DNA of 64,000 nucleotides from Polyangia bacterium (lineage in GTDB: Bacteria > Myxococcota_A > Polyangia > Nannocystales > Nannocystaceae): positions 289,658 through 353,657 of the forward strand of contig JAUIKS010000007.1 in NCBI GenBank assembly GCA_030430565.1, read 5' to 3'. A program made the translations under genes and the position numbers. The notes beneath the pieces are model-generated. The model was not told the DNA's origin, made no database searches, and saw nothing but the letters and a program-made list of their open reading frames with translations. This document shows, piece after piece, positions 53,460 to 62,769 of the stretch. Within the stretch, counting starts at the first letter, position 1. The number at the start of each line of letters is the position of its first letter.

Positions 53460-55085
53460 CTAGGGCGCTCGAGTCATCCGCACCGGGATCGGCTCGAGCT
53501 CGAGGGGCTCGGGGTGCGGCTTGACCTGCCCGTGCTTGTTGCTGCCCCAGCAGGTGAGCCCGCGCTCGTCGATCACGCAGACGTGCGCGCCGCCGACGGC
53601 CAGGTCGATCAGCCGCCCGTGGAGCTCGAGCGCGCGCGTCGGCGGCAGCGGCAGCGGCTCGTTGTCGCTGGCGTGGGAGTCTTCGAGCTCGCCGCCCCAG
53701 CACCGGAGCTCGGCGGCTCCGACCGCGCACAGCTGCCGCTCGCCGGCGACGACGCGCGCGGCGTTCGGCGGGAGCTCGAGGGTCCGCGGTCCCTCGTCGG
53801 TCCTCGCGGGGTCGAATTTGCAGGTGAGGCGAGCGCGGTCAGCTCCAAGCGCGCAGTGAAGCCCGACGTAGTAGCGCTCCCATGGGAACCACTGGACGAA
53901 CAGCGCGTGCACGCGCGCGGACCCGCGCGCGTCGAGCGTCGTCGTCGTGACGTCGTCGCAGAGCCGCGCGGGCGGGCCGAGGTGCATAAGCCCGGGGCGC
54001 GAGCTCTCGGGCGTCAGCTCCTTCCAGCGCGTGAGCCCGGGGACGCGGTCGCGACGACGCGCGGTCGCGTGACAGACCCCGTCGATCACGGGGACCAGCT
54101 CCGTCGCGCGCGCGCTGACCCGCTTCGGCGCGGGCGTGCTGCGTCCACCGCAGCCCGTCAGCCCCCCGGGGCTCGGGCGGTAGGTGCACTCGAGGGGCTC
54201 CGTCAGGCCCCAGCACCACACCGACAGATCCTCGAGGCGGGCGCAGGTGGTGTCGCCGGCGGCGGCGAGCTCGAGGGCGCGCGCGGGGAGCTCGAGCGAG
54301 CCCTCGCGGGCGCTCGGCTCGGCGACGCCGAGCACGCCGCTGTGGTTGCGGCCCCAGCAGTCGACCTGTCGGTCGCCCGTGACGACGCAGGTGTGGGCCT
54401 CGCCCGCGGCGACCAGGCGCGCGTCTCTGTGCTCGTCGCGCGTGAGCCCATCCGTCACGGACGGCCAGCGCCTGCGTCCCCAGCAGTACGCCCCGCCGTC
54501 GAAGTCGAGCGCGCAGGCGTGGTGGCTGCCCTCGACGAGCTCGCGCCAGACCCCGCGCGTGGGCACCCTCGCGGGCGGCGTGTAGGGCTCGACGCGATCG
54601 TAGTAGCGGAGGTTGCTGCACTCGAGGCCGCCGTCGCCGAGCAGCTCGCACTCGGGCCCCGCGCCGTGTCGCTCGGGGTGTTCGAAGGGCGCGCACGCGT
54701 CGCCGATGCACGTCGTGTCGTCGTCGCCCCGGCACCAGCGGAGCCCCGACTTCCCGAGCACGCACACGCGCTCGTCTCGGAGCTCGAGCCCGCGGGCCTG
54801 CGGGGCCTCGGTGACGCGTCGCGCGAGCAGCTCGGGCTGCGGCGCGCCCAGGGACTCGAGCGACCAGCACCACAGCTGGCCGCGCTGGTCGAGCCCGCAC
54901 GCGCGTCGCTCCAGCCCGGTCTCGATGCTGGTGAAGCGGGGCGTCTCGCGGGGCGCGGGCGCGGGATCGTCCGTCTCGGGCGCGCTCGTGGGGACCTCGA
55001 CCAGCGACTCGGAGGCCGCGGTGCAGCCGGACAGGAGCCCGATGGCCACGAGCGCGCGCGCCGATACCTGGAGTCCCCGTCCCAT
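53460..55085 (-). CDS. RCC1-repeat lipoprotein
   Basis: 541 aa. Signal ARALVAIGLLSGC with lipobox. At least seven RCC1-like blades of the bacterial type (HACALDFDGGAYCWGRRRW; HTCVVTGDRQVDCWGRNHSGVLG; HVCVIDERGLTCWGSNKHGQV), each with a Cys pair likely to form a disulfide, giving an extracellular beta-propeller. These are numerous in myxobacterial surface proteomes and are thought to bind other proteins. It lies 21 bp before the amine-oxidase-like gene on the same strand. Confidence 0.85.
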   Translation of the reverse strand: MGRGLQVSARALVAIGLLSGCTAASESLVEVPTSAPETDDPAPAPRETPRFTSIETGLERRACGLDQRGQLWCWSLESLGAPQPELLARRVTEAPQARGLELRDERVCVLGKSGLRWCRGDDDTTCIGDACAPFEHPERHGAGPECELLGDGGLECSNLRYYDRVEPYTPPARVPTRGVWRELVEGSHHACALDFDGGAYCWGRRRWPSVTDGLTRDEHRDARLVAAGEAHTCVVTGDRQVDCWGRNHSGVLGVAEPSAREGSLELPARALELAAAGDTTCARLEDLSVWCWGLTEPLECTYRPSPGGLTGCGGRSTPAPKRVSARATELVPVIDGVCHATARRRDRVPGLTRWKELTPESSRPGLMHLGPPARLCDDVTTTTLDARGSARVHALFVQWFPWERYYVGLHCALGADRARLTCKFDPARTDEGPRTLELPPNAARVVAGERQLCAVGAAELRCWGGELEDSHASDNEPLPLPPTRALELHGRLIDLAVGGAHVCVIDERGLTCWGSNKHGQVKPHPEPLELEPIPVRMTRAP

Positions 55086-55299
55086 GGTGAATAGACCGCC
55101 GCGCGGCGCCGAAGTTCCCGCGCGGTGGTGTCGTGGCTACGCGCGAGCGCGGCGAGACAATCCACGAGCGCCGCGAGTCAATCATCGCGTCAGTACGGGA
55201 GGCCCGGGAGCTCGGGCGCGATCGCGTGCAGCCCCTCGGGGAACATGGTCGTGACGTAGAGCGTGCGCCTAGCAGCCGGCGTCATCGTCAGCCGTGAGC

Positions 55300-56073
55300 T
55301 CAACCGGGCGGCGGAGCGCCGCGCTCGATCGCCGACGCGACCTGGGGGAGCATCGCGTCCCAGAGCTGATCCCAGGTGTCCCACTCGTGCGAGCCCTGGG
55401 CCGTGTAGACGTGGTCCTCCGGCAGCAGGCTGGCGAGCAGCGGGAAGTGCTTGTCGGCGCCGGATTCGTCGAGGCCGTAGCCCAGGAAGATCTCGGGGTA
55501 GTCCCCCGCGTTTGGGTCGTAGTCTCGGAGCCAGCGCCACAGCTCAGCGTCCCAGCGCCCGCGGCCCTCGGGCGGCTGCCACTGCTTCGGGCCCCCGGCC
55601 GACGCGATCTGCCTCATGGTCCGGCGACGACCGGTGTAGGGCGACATCAGCACGAGCCCGTCGATCTGCGCGCGGTACTCGGAGGCGGTCATCAGCGCCC
55701 CGATCCCGCCCATCGAGATCCCGAAGATCCAGACCCGCTGGCCGCGCTCGCGCGCGGGCATGACCACGTCCTCATGCACGCGGTGCCACAGCTCGCCGTT
55801 GGCGTAGTAGCCGAAGTGGCCGTCGAGCGCGATCGTGTCGATGTCATCGGCGCTCGCGCGCAGACGGCCTGGCACGTCGTGCTCGAGATACTTCTCGGGG
55901 TGATCGCCGAAGCCGGGGAGGAACACGACGAGCGTCGAGGCCGGGCGGCGCTCGTCGCTGACCTGCTTGACGCCGGGGATCGGCGAGGGGGTGTCCGCGA
56001 AGGCGCAGCCGGAGGTGAGCGCGAGCGTGAAGGCGATCGCGCTCGTGCGCAGGAGGGGGCGAAGCGAGCGCAT
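55300..56073 (-). CDS. Alpha/beta-hydrolase (esterase-like) lipoprotein
   Basis: 257 aa. Signal RTSAIAFTLALTSGC with lipobox. The triad is Ser in GISMGGIG, Asp in GYGLDESG and His in GSHEWDTW. It resembles small secreted carboxylesterases; the substrate is unknown. No close neighbours on the strand: 214 bp to the RCC1 gene, which hold a doubtful 31-codon frame (55285-55190). Confidence 0.82.
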   Translation of the reverse strand: MRSLRPLLRTSAIAFTLALTSGCAFADTPSPIPGVKQVSDERRPASTLVVFLPGFGDHPEKYLEHDVPGRLRASADDIDTIALDGHFGYYANGELWHRVHEDVVMPARERGQRVWIFGISMGGIGALMTASEYRAQIDGLVLMSPYTGRRRTMRQIASAGGPKQWQPPEGRGRWDAELWRWLRDYDPNAGDYPEIFLGYGLDESGADKHFPLLASLLPEDHVYTAQGSHEWDTWDQLWDAMLPQVASAIERGAPPPG

Positions 56074-56192
56074 ATCGACTGCCTAGCACGCGCCTTGGCC
56101 CTGGCAACGCCGCGAGCACATTTCGGCGCGGCGAGGCGATTTTGTGCCGAGCGCCCGGGCGTCGCCGGGGGCGCTCGCGCGGCGCGGGCTCG

Positions 56193-56699
56193 CTATTCGC
56201 CGCACGCGAGGTCGAACGCCGCGCTCTCGTCCGGGCACGGGTCGTCGGCCGCGTACTCCTCGCAGCTCAGCTCGGAGAGGCAGGTGTAGTAGTCCTCGGT
56301 CGCCGTGACGCACTCAGGCCCGTAGGCGTAGATATCGCCCCACGCGAGGTTGCAGTAGTAGGCCGCTTCATCGCCGTAGTACTCGCCGAAGCAGCCGCCG
56401 ACCATCTCTCCGAAGGCCGCGCAGTACGGGTTGATGTCACCGTCGCCGTCACCGTCACCGTCACCGTCACCGTCGCCGTCACCGCCCTCGGTCGTCCCGG
56501 GCCCCGAGCTCGTCCCCGAGCCCGTGGCCGCAGTGGTATCGCTCGAGGAAGAGCCTTCGGAGGTCGGCCCGGGCGCGGAGCTGGTGGACGAGATCGCGTC
56601 GCTCGTCGAGCTGCCGTCGTCGCCCGAGCAGGCGCCCGCGGTCATCGTCGCGGCCAGGAGGAAGAGGATCGTCTGGTAGGCCGGGTTCGTGATCTGCAT
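56193..56699 (-). CDS. Small lipoprotein with Gly-Asp repeat and Cys-rich domain
   Basis: 168 aa. Signal QTILFLLAATMTAGAC with lipobox, a Ser/Thr linker, then eight Asp-Gly pairs from a hexanucleotide repeat, then about 75 residues with six Cys (NPYCAAFGEMVGGCFGEYYG, YYTCLSELSCEEY). The Tyr/Cys pattern recurs in lipoproteins of these bacteria; function unknown. The upstream linker relates it to the other surface lipoproteins in the window. Confidence 0.8.
   Translation of the reverse strand: MQITNPAYQTILFLLAATMTAGACSGDDGSSTSDAISSTSSAPGPTSEGSSSSDTTAATGSGTSSGPGTTEGGDGDGDGDGDGDGDGDINPYCAAFGEMVGGCFGEYYGDEAAYYCNLAWGDIYAYGPECVTATEDYYTCLSELSCEEYAADDPCPDESAAFDLACGE
56436..56483 (+). repeat. Hexanucleotide repeat, eight units of GTCACC/GTCGCC
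   Basis: It is inside the lipoprotein gene at 56193-56699 and encodes the (Asp-Gly)8 run. Because the unit is 6 bp, slippage changes spacer length without breaking the frame. Confidence 0.9.
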
Positions 56700-56782
56700 C
56701 GGCGTGTCCCAAGCGATGGTACGCCGGCCTTCTGCCGATATGTCTCTTGGGACACACTAAGTGTGCAGGCGCGCGGCGGCGC

Positions 56783-58735
56783 TCAGCCGAGGAGGCGCTC
56801 GATCGCCGCGACGACGCCGGCCGGGTCGAGGCCTTGGTACCCCATCTGACGCCAGAGCCCGCCCGAGCCCTCGCGGTGCGCGCCGAGATGGCTGTAGCGC
56901 AGGTGGTAGCCGCGCGAGAGCAGCCACGTGCCGAACCTGACGCCGAGGCCAGACTTGACGTTCTGGCTCTCGACGACGAGGCAGAACGAGGTCGCGCCGA
57001 TGCGGGCGAGGGAGTCCTCGTCGATGACGTTGAGCGTCGGCTTGTTGATCAGGCCGACGTCGACGCCGCGGGCGCGCAGCGTCTCGACCGCGTCGAGCGC
57101 GCGGTACAGCGACTCGCCGTAGCTGACGACGTAGCCGGCCCTGCCCGCGCGCACCACCTCGTCCTTGCCGGGCGTGAACACGTAGCCCTCGCCGTACATC
57201 GGGCGCCCGTCCTCGGTCAGGATCTCGGGGACCGCGGAGCGCGTGGTGAACATGAAGCGCAGGCCCGGGTCGTGGAAGACGCGCTCGAGCGCGCGCTCGA
57301 ACTGCCCGCCGTCGGCCGGGAAGTACAGCCGCGTGTTGTCGCGCTCGGGCAGCCCGTTGTCGGCGAAGAAGTTGTTGATGCCGAAGTGACAGGTGTTATC
57401 GGCCATGTCGTCGACGCCGGCGTGGCTGAAGTGCGCGAGCACGTTGGCCTTGTTGAGGCGCGCCATCGTGATCTCCGAGATCAGCATCTCGAGGAAGGCC
57501 GAGAAGGTCGCGAACACGCCCTGGCGCCCGCGCTCCATGCCGAAGCCCGCGGCCGCGGAGTAATTGCCGCGCTCCTGGATCCCGCCGCGCACGAAGACCT
57601 CGGGGTGACGCGCGCGCACGTGGTTGAGGCCGCAGGAGCCCTCGAGGTCGGAGTCGATGACCATGACCTTCGCGGTCCGCTCCGCCGGCTCCATGCGATC
57701 GAGGATGTTGCAGAGCACCTCGCCGAACAGCGAGCGGTTCTTGCCCTTCTTGTCGCTCGAGCCCTTGAAGGCGTGCGGGCTCGGGTCCTTGCGCTGGGCC
57801 TCGATGAGCGCCGCCGCCTCGGCGTGTCCGCGCGCCGTTAGGTAGGCGATCGCGTGGGCGGCCGCGATCACGTCGTGCCCCTTGCTCGTGCCCTCGACGC
57901 CCGGGACGCCGACCGCCATCGCGCGCTTGTTGATCAGCGCGACCGGACCCGGGGTCTGCAGCGCCTTTTGGACGCGTGAGTAGAGCGCGTCGAGGTCCTC
58001 CCCGTCGCCGACCGAGACCTCGAGGCCGTGGCCGCGGAGCGTGCGCTCGAGGTCAAAGCCGGGCATGTACTCGCTCGGCGCGCCGGCGATCGTGATGTCG
58101 TTGTCGTCGATCAGCAGCTTGACGTTGAGGCCGCGCGCGACGGCGAGGCGCGCCGCCTCGGCGTCGTTGCCCTCCATCTGCGAGCCGTCCGAGCCGAACA
58201 TGAAGACGGCCTGCTGCGGGTTGGCCATCGCCACGCCGTTGACGTAGGGCCACATGTGCCCGAGGCGCCCGGACGAGAAGGTCACGCCGGGCGTGAAGTC
58301 GCGCTCGGGGTGCCCAGGGAGGTGGCAGTTGTACTCGCGGTAGTGCAGCAGCCGCTCGGCCGGCAGGTGCCCGTTGAGGACCGACATGAGGTACTGGATG
58401 GCGACGCGGTGCCCGGCCTCGTCAAAGTAGTGTGGGGCGGCGGGGCGGCTGTCGTGGCGGATGAAGCCGTCAGCGATCAGTAGCTCGGGCACGATGTCGA
58501 AGGCGCCGCCGGTGTGGCCCCCGAGCCCGCGCGCGCCCGCGACCGCCGTGAAGAAGATGATCGCGTCGCGGCACAGCGCGATGTTGGCCGTCAGCTGCGC
58601 GCGCTGCTCCGCGCTCAGGGTCGGCGCGGCCGGGTCGAGCACGACGGGGCGGAAGCTCGAGAGGTCGATCGGGAAGCCGGAGAAGTCCGGCGCGGGGTTG
58701 GCAGGGCGCTGCGAGTCGCTGGGGGTCGTCGTCAT
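56783..58735 (-). CDS. tkt: Transketolase
   Basis: 650 aa, normal length. The thiamine-diphosphate and metal site is in FGSDGSQMEGNDAEAARLA with IDDNDITIAG (GDG-x-N type). The N-terminal half covers about 50-290, the pyrimidine-binding domain about 330-500 and the C-terminal domain about 520-645. It moves two-carbon units between sugar phosphates in the pentose-phosphate pathway. I start at ATG 58735; codons continue to 58876 but encode a poor, Arg-rich stretch. The sequence departs from classical E. coli-like TktA and seems to be the shorter variant type, so a related donor (for example dihydroxyacetone) is possible. Confidence 0.85.
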   Translation of the reverse strand: MTTTPSDSQRPANPAPDFSGFPIDLSSFRPVVLDPAAPTLSAEQRAQLTANIALCRDAIIFFTAVAGARGLGGHTGGAFDIVPELLIADGFIRHDSRPAAPHYFDEAGHRVAIQYLMSVLNGHLPAERLLHYREYNCHLPGHPERDFTPGVTFSSGRLGHMWPYVNGVAMANPQQAVFMFGSDGSQMEGNDAEAARLAVARGLNVKLLIDDNDITIAGAPSEYMPGFDLERTLRGHGLEVSVGDGEDLDALYSRVQKALQTPGPVALINKRAMAVGVPGVEGTSKGHDVIAAAHAIAYLTARGHAEAAALIEAQRKDPSPHAFKGSSDKKGKNRSLFGEVLCNILDRMEPAERTAKVMVIDSDLEGSCGLNHVRARHPEVFVRGGIQERGNYSAAAGFGMERGRQGVFATFSAFLEMLISEITMARLNKANVLAHFSHAGVDDMADNTCHFGINNFFADNGLPERDNTRLYFPADGGQFERALERVFHDPGLRFMFTTRSAVPEILTEDGRPMYGEGYVFTPGKDEVVRAGRAGYVVSYGESLYRALDAVETLRARGVDVGLINKPTLNVIDEDSLARIGATSFCLVVESQNVKSGLGVRFGTWLLSRGYHLRYSHLGAHREGSGGLWRQMGYQGLDPAGVVAAIERLLG

Positions 58736-58944
58736 GATGCGTGTGCGGACCTGACTGAGGCGAGATCGCGCGGAGGATAACAGCGCGGCTTTGCCCGTCA
58801 GCCGGGCCGCGCGGGGTGAACGAGAGATGGATCTCACGGTTTGACGGCCGGTCGCGTACGCGGCGTATTCGAACACACAGCGCGTTCGCGCCGGCGCTAT
58901 GTCGGTGGTGCGCGCGCGCCGAGCGAGCGCAGTAACCTGCGTGT

Positions 58945-59766
58945 GTGCACAGGTGGTTCTCGGACAACCCCGACAAGGCCCGCGCCGAGCGGTTCTTCCT
59001 CCTCTACAGCCCGGTGTGGATCGTCGCGGTCGCGTTCGTGATGCTCAGCGGCGTCATGTCCTCGTGGGGCGACGCCGCCTACATGGTCTTCGCCGTCCTC
59101 GTGGCCGCGCCGCTGGTGCTCGTGCCGGCGCTGACCTGGCGCGACGCCGAGACCGCCCAGCTGCGGCCGATGCACGAGCGCTACTGGTTCAAGTTCAACC
59201 TGTGGATCGCGATCTACGTGTTCGCGGGCTCCTACGTCGGCTCGCACTACTTCTTCGACGTGCTCGGGATGCGCTACGCGTTCCCGACCGCCTGGAACCT
59301 CGACGCCGCGCTCGTCGGGCGCGACTCGGGCGACGTGCCGCTGTTTCTGTACGTGCTCACGCAGTGCTACTTCGTCACCTACCACGTGATCTTGGTGGTG
59401 CTGCTGCGCCGCTATCGGACAGGTTCCTTCGGCCAGACCGTGCTCGGGCGCGCGCTCACGCCGCTGGCGCTCTTGGTGATCGCCTACGGCGTCGCCTACG
59501 GCGAGACCTTCTTCATGGCCTCCGAGGCGCTCTCGGACTACTTCTGGTACCTCGACCGCGAGCGCATGCTCTCGCTCGGCTCGCTGTTCTACGCGACCTA
59601 CTTCGTGGTGAGCACGCCGCTGGTCTACGGCGTCGACGAGCGCGCGGAGGAGGCGGGCGCGTGGAGCCTCGGCCGCGTCACGCTCTCGGCCCTCGCGGCC
59701 TCGATGCTGATGTTCTACGTCCTCGACCTGTGGGCGATGGTCTTCGGCCCGATCCTCGAGGGCTAG
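58945..59766 (+). CDS. Cycloeucalenol cycloisomerase (CPI1-like)
   Basis: 273 aa, about six TM helices. It matches the plant enzyme motif by motif: RAERFFLLYSPVWI near the N-terminus, ERYWFKFNLWIAIY, SHYFFDVLGMRYAFPTAWN, AYGETFFMASE, YLDRERMLSLGSLFYATYF, and the C-terminal LDLWAMVFGPIL. In plants it opens the 9,19-cyclopropane ring of cycloeucalenol on the way to phytosterols. Some myxobacteria make cycloartenol or lanosterol, so a real sterol role is credible. No squalene epoxidase or oxidosqualene cyclase is in the window. Start GTG 58945; divergent from transketolase, convergent with the patatin gene. Confidence 0.85.
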   Translation: MHRWFSDNPDKARAERFFLLYSPVWIVAVAFVMLSGVMSSWGDAAYMVFAVLVAAPLVLVPALTWRDAETAQLRPMHERYWFKFNLWIAIYVFAGSYVGSHYFFDVLGMRYAFPTAWNLDAALVGRDSGDVPLFLYVLTQCYFVTYHVILVVLLRRYRTGSFGQTVLGRALTPLALLVIAYGVAYGETFFMASEALSDYFWYLDRERMLSLGSLFYATYFVVSTPLVYGVDERAEEAGAWSLGRVTLSALAASMLMFYVLDLWAMVFGPILEG

Positions 59767-59785
59767 CGCCGGGGCGCGAGGCGGC

Positions 59786-61033
59786 TCAGTCCGGCTTGTT
59801 GCGGCTGTCGAGCGTGAGCCCGCGATCGAGCCAGCTGGTGGCCGCGCGCTGCCCGGCCTTGTACATCCCGATCAGCGCGTTGCGCTCGAAGTACAGGTAG
59901 GAGCCGGCGTTGAACAGCGCGCTCGAGCGCGGGCGGATCGGCATGAACAGGTCGACGACGCTGAGGTTGTCGTCGGGCAGCCGCGTCGCCAGCTCGTTGC
60001 GCTCGAGCAGCAGCTTGCGGTCGATGCGGTAGGCGTTCTCGAGGAAGGTGTCGACCAGGCGCTCGATCGCGTCGCCGAGGCTGTGCATGGGTCGCTTGTC
60101 GTTGCGGTCGCCGACGGTCACGAGCACGGGGAGGATCCGGCGGGCGCCGAGCGCCACGCACGGCGCCATGGGCGAGTTGACGAGCAGGCCGCCGTCCCAG
60201 AGGTCGAGGTCGCCGATGCGGACCGGGTTGAAGATGAGCGGGATCGAGGCGCTGGCGAGGATCATGTCGAGCGTCAGCTCGGGCTCGTAGCGGTAGTGCC
60301 GGGCCGACGCGCGGGGGTGCTTGGTCGGCTCGTGGTTGACGATCCGGATGACGCCGCCGGTGTGCACGTCGACCGTGTTGATCGCCAGACGCACGCGCGT
60401 GCGCGGCAGCTTGTACCCGCCGATCGCCCGCGCGAGGCGCTCTTTGAACGGCGCGGTGTCGAACAGGTACGAGGTCGCGATCGCGTCGAGGATCACGCTG
60501 ACGCTGTCGAAGCGCGCGGTCAGGACGAACTCGAGCAAGAGCGCGATCAGGCCGCTGGGCGAGCGCACCGGGTGCTTGCGGACCAGGCGGACGAGCTGCC
60601 GCAGCTCACGCCCGCGACGGCCGAGCCCGCGCAGCGGCTCGCGCACCGCGAGCCGACGGAGGATCCGGCGCAGCTCGCCGAAGAACTTGACGTTGGCGGT
60701 GACCGGCGGGTGATCGGCGAGGTCGAGCCAGAAGTCGAGCAGCTCCTCGGGCGAGAGCCCCGCGGCGATCAGGCTGCCGTTGAGCGCGCCCGCCGAGGAG
60801 CCGCTGATCACGTCGGGCATGCGACCGAGTCCGCGCGGGTGCTCGCGCAGGACCTTCCAGACCCCGACCTGAAACGCGCCGCGGGCACCTCCGCCGGAGA
60901 GCACGAGGCCGATCGGTCGATCGGGGTCGGGCGCGAGCGATGTCCGAGGGCGACCGATGCCCGATGATACAGCGTTCCGCGGGCTGACCAAAGCGGGCGG
61001 GAGCGTGTCGTCGCGAGGCCGACCTTCTCGCAC
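59786..61033 (-). CDS. Patatin-like phospholipase
   Basis: 415 aa. The patatin signature is complete: oxyanion GGGARGAFQ, nucleophile GSSAG, and catalytic Asp in DGGLL about 200 residues on. It hydrolyses acyl chains of phospholipids by a Ser-Asp dyad. The start GTG 61033 is the only in-frame candidate before the oxyanion motif, giving a 45-residue lead. There is no signal peptide, so it acts in the cytosol, at the inner membrane, or is delivered by a secretion system. It is 21 bp before the convergent sterol isomerase end. Confidence 0.87.
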   Translation of the reverse strand: MREGRPRDDTLPPALVSPRNAVSSGIGRPRTSLAPDPDRPIGLVLSGGGARGAFQVGVWKVLREHPRGLGRMPDVISGSSAGALNGSLIAAGLSPEELLDFWLDLADHPPVTANVKFFGELRRILRRLAVREPLRGLGRRGRELRQLVRLVRKHPVRSPSGLIALLLEFVLTARFDSVSVILDAIATSYLFDTAPFKERLARAIGGYKLPRTRVRLAINTVDVHTGGVIRIVNHEPTKHPRASARHYRYEPELTLDMILASASIPLIFNPVRIGDLDLWDGGLLVNSPMAPCVALGARRILPVLVTVGDRNDKRPMHSLGDAIERLVDTFLENAYRIDRKLLLERNELATRLPDDNLSVVDLFMPIRPRSSALFNAGSYLYFERNALIGMYKAGQRAATSWLDRGLTLDSRNKPD

Positions 61034-61054
61034 ACACGCCGGCAGACGCGCGCG

Positions 61055-62641
61055 TCACGGGTCCGGGAGAAATTCGAAGGCTTGGTCCGGCGCCGCGCCG
61101 CCCGGCCCCTCGGGGTCGATCTCGACGCTGCCGAGGAGGTTGCGGCCGGACTGCCACACGCCCTCGTTGGCGAGGCGGATCGCGTACTCGGGCCGGCTCG
61201 CGAGCGTGGGGCTGGCGTCGGGCAGCGCGAGCGAGAGATCGTAGGTCCCGGGAGACATGTCCGAAGGCAGGCGCAGCGCGCCCGAGATCGTGCGGGGCTG
61301 ACCCGCGTACCAGCGGCGGGGGTCCTCCGCGAGCGACGCGGTGTACTCGCCCCCGGGGCCGGAGAGCACGAGCTCGACCGGGCGCGGGTTGAAGGGCGCG
61401 GCCCAGCCCGTGTTGCGGAGCTCGACGCGCAGCGGGAACACGCCGCCGGGGCGCGCGGCGGGGGCGATGTCGGCGCTGACGAGCTGCAGCCGGTAGCCGA
61501 GCAGGCGCTCGATGGTGTCGTAGCAGCCGCCGTCCTGCCAGCTCGCGATCACGTCCGGGTGGTAGTCGTAGTTGATGAAGCTGTAGTGGAGGCGCGCGAG
61601 CTCCTCGAGCGCGGTCGGGCACTCGCTGCGCGGCGGGTTGTCCTGGCAGGTCTCGCCGCCCATGGGGACGAAGCGGGTGTCGTCCTCGACGTACTGCTTC
61701 CACAGCTCGACCTGGTCCTGCGGGTAGGTCCCCTGATCGGTGTCGCTGGCGAGGAAGCAGTCGTTGTGGTGGCCGACGCGCGCCTTGTCGCCGCCGTCGT
61801 GGGCCTCGCGCTCGCTCAGCGCGGCGCCGTACATTTCATCTTTGTAGAGCGGGTAGCGGATCTGGGTCGAGCGCGCGGGCGGGATCGCGGCGAGCAGCGC
61901 GCTCAGGATCGTCTGCTTGTGCGGGAGCAGGTCGTTGGTCGAGGTGTGCCACTCGCCCCACGCGCCGATGAAGCCCGCCTGGACCAGCGCGATGACATCC
62001 TCGTGCGCGGCGAGCACGGGCGCGACCTGCTCGATGTGCTGCAGCACCCACTCGAGCGGCGCGTCGGGCTCGGAGTCGGGGTAGGGGCCCTCGTTGTAGG
62101 CGAAGCGCAGGATGACCTTAAGGCCAGCCGATCGCGCGTCGCCGAGGCCGGCCTCGAGCGCGTCGAGCAGCGGCGGCGCGATCGGGCTGGCGCGGTAGTC
62201 GTCGAGCCGCACGTAGCTGTAGACCAGGCGCGTGCCGTCGTCCGCGAGGCCCTGCAGGTCCCAGCCCTCCGTGATCTCGACGTAGCGGTAGACGCCGCGC
62301 TCGGGGTTGGGGAAGAGCTCGTCCGTGGGCGTGTACTCGAGGGTCTCGGTCGGCGCGGGCTCGATGTCAGGCCCGGCGGTGGTGGTGGTCTCGCCCTCGG
62401 TGGTGGTGGTGGCGCCCTGCGTCGTGGCCTGAGCGGTGGTGCCGGTCTGCGTGGTCGCCGTGCCCGCGCTCGTGCCGGCTCCGGTCATCGCGTCGGTAGC
62501 GACGCTCGTCGTGGTCGTGCCCGCCGTGGTGCTCGCGTCCGTGCTTGCGCCGCTGTCGCCGGAGCACGCGCCCAGCAGCGCGAGCGCCGAGAGGACGCGG
62601 GGGAGCGGGGTGGAGGTGCGGGCGAGGCGGCGCGTGGACAT
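61055..62641 (-). CDS. DUF4874/DUF4832-domain lipoprotein
   Basis: 528 aa from ATG 62641. Signal PLPRVLSALALLGAC with lipobox, a Thr/Gly linker to about 90, then DUF4874 (about 100-270; NPERGVYRYVEITEG; QAGFIGAWGEWHTS) and DUF4832 (about 280-515; GHHNDCFLASDTDQGTY; LGYRLQLVSADI). The architecture resembles secreted glycoside-hydrolase-like (TIM-barrel plus beta-sandwich) proteins of Bacteroidetes and soil bacteria; the substrate is unknown. The Thr-rich linker is of the same type as in the other lipoproteins here. Confidence 0.85.
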   Translation of the reverse strand: MSTRRLARTSTPLPRVLSALALLGACSGDSGASTDASTTAGTTTTSVATDAMTGAGTSAGTATTQTGTTAQATTQGATTTTEGETTTTAGPDIEPAPTETLEYTPTDELFPNPERGVYRYVEITEGWDLQGLADDGTRLVYSYVRLDDYRASPIAPPLLDALEAGLGDARSAGLKVILRFAYNEGPYPDSEPDAPLEWVLQHIEQVAPVLAAHEDVIALVQAGFIGAWGEWHTSTNDLLPHKQTILSALLAAIPPARSTQIRYPLYKDEMYGAALSEREAHDGGDKARVGHHNDCFLASDTDQGTYPQDQVELWKQYVEDDTRFVPMGGETCQDNPPRSECPTALEELARLHYSFINYDYHPDVIASWQDGGCYDTIERLLGYRLQLVSADIAPAARPGGVFPLRVELRNTGWAAPFNPRPVELVLSGPGGEYTASLAEDPRRWYAGQPRTISGALRLPSDMSPGTYDLSLALPDASPTLASRPEYAIRLANEGVWQSGRNLLGSVEIDPEGPGGAAPDQAFEFLPDP

Positions 62642-62769
62642 CGTGGTGACAGTGTGCACGAGGACGGCGCGACGCGGCGTCGGCGTCGGCGTTGACGTCG
62701 GCGTCGACGTTTGAGCTCGCGCGACCGATCGGCTACACGACGCGGGTGCCCGAGACCCGCGAGGTGACG

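Noticed and set aside
55190..55285. 31-codon minus-strand frame (MTPAARRTLYVTTMFPEGLH and 11 more residues) after the esterase lipoprotein gene
   Set aside because: No ribosome-binding site or recognisable feature; kept only as a remark because its residues look mildly protein-like.
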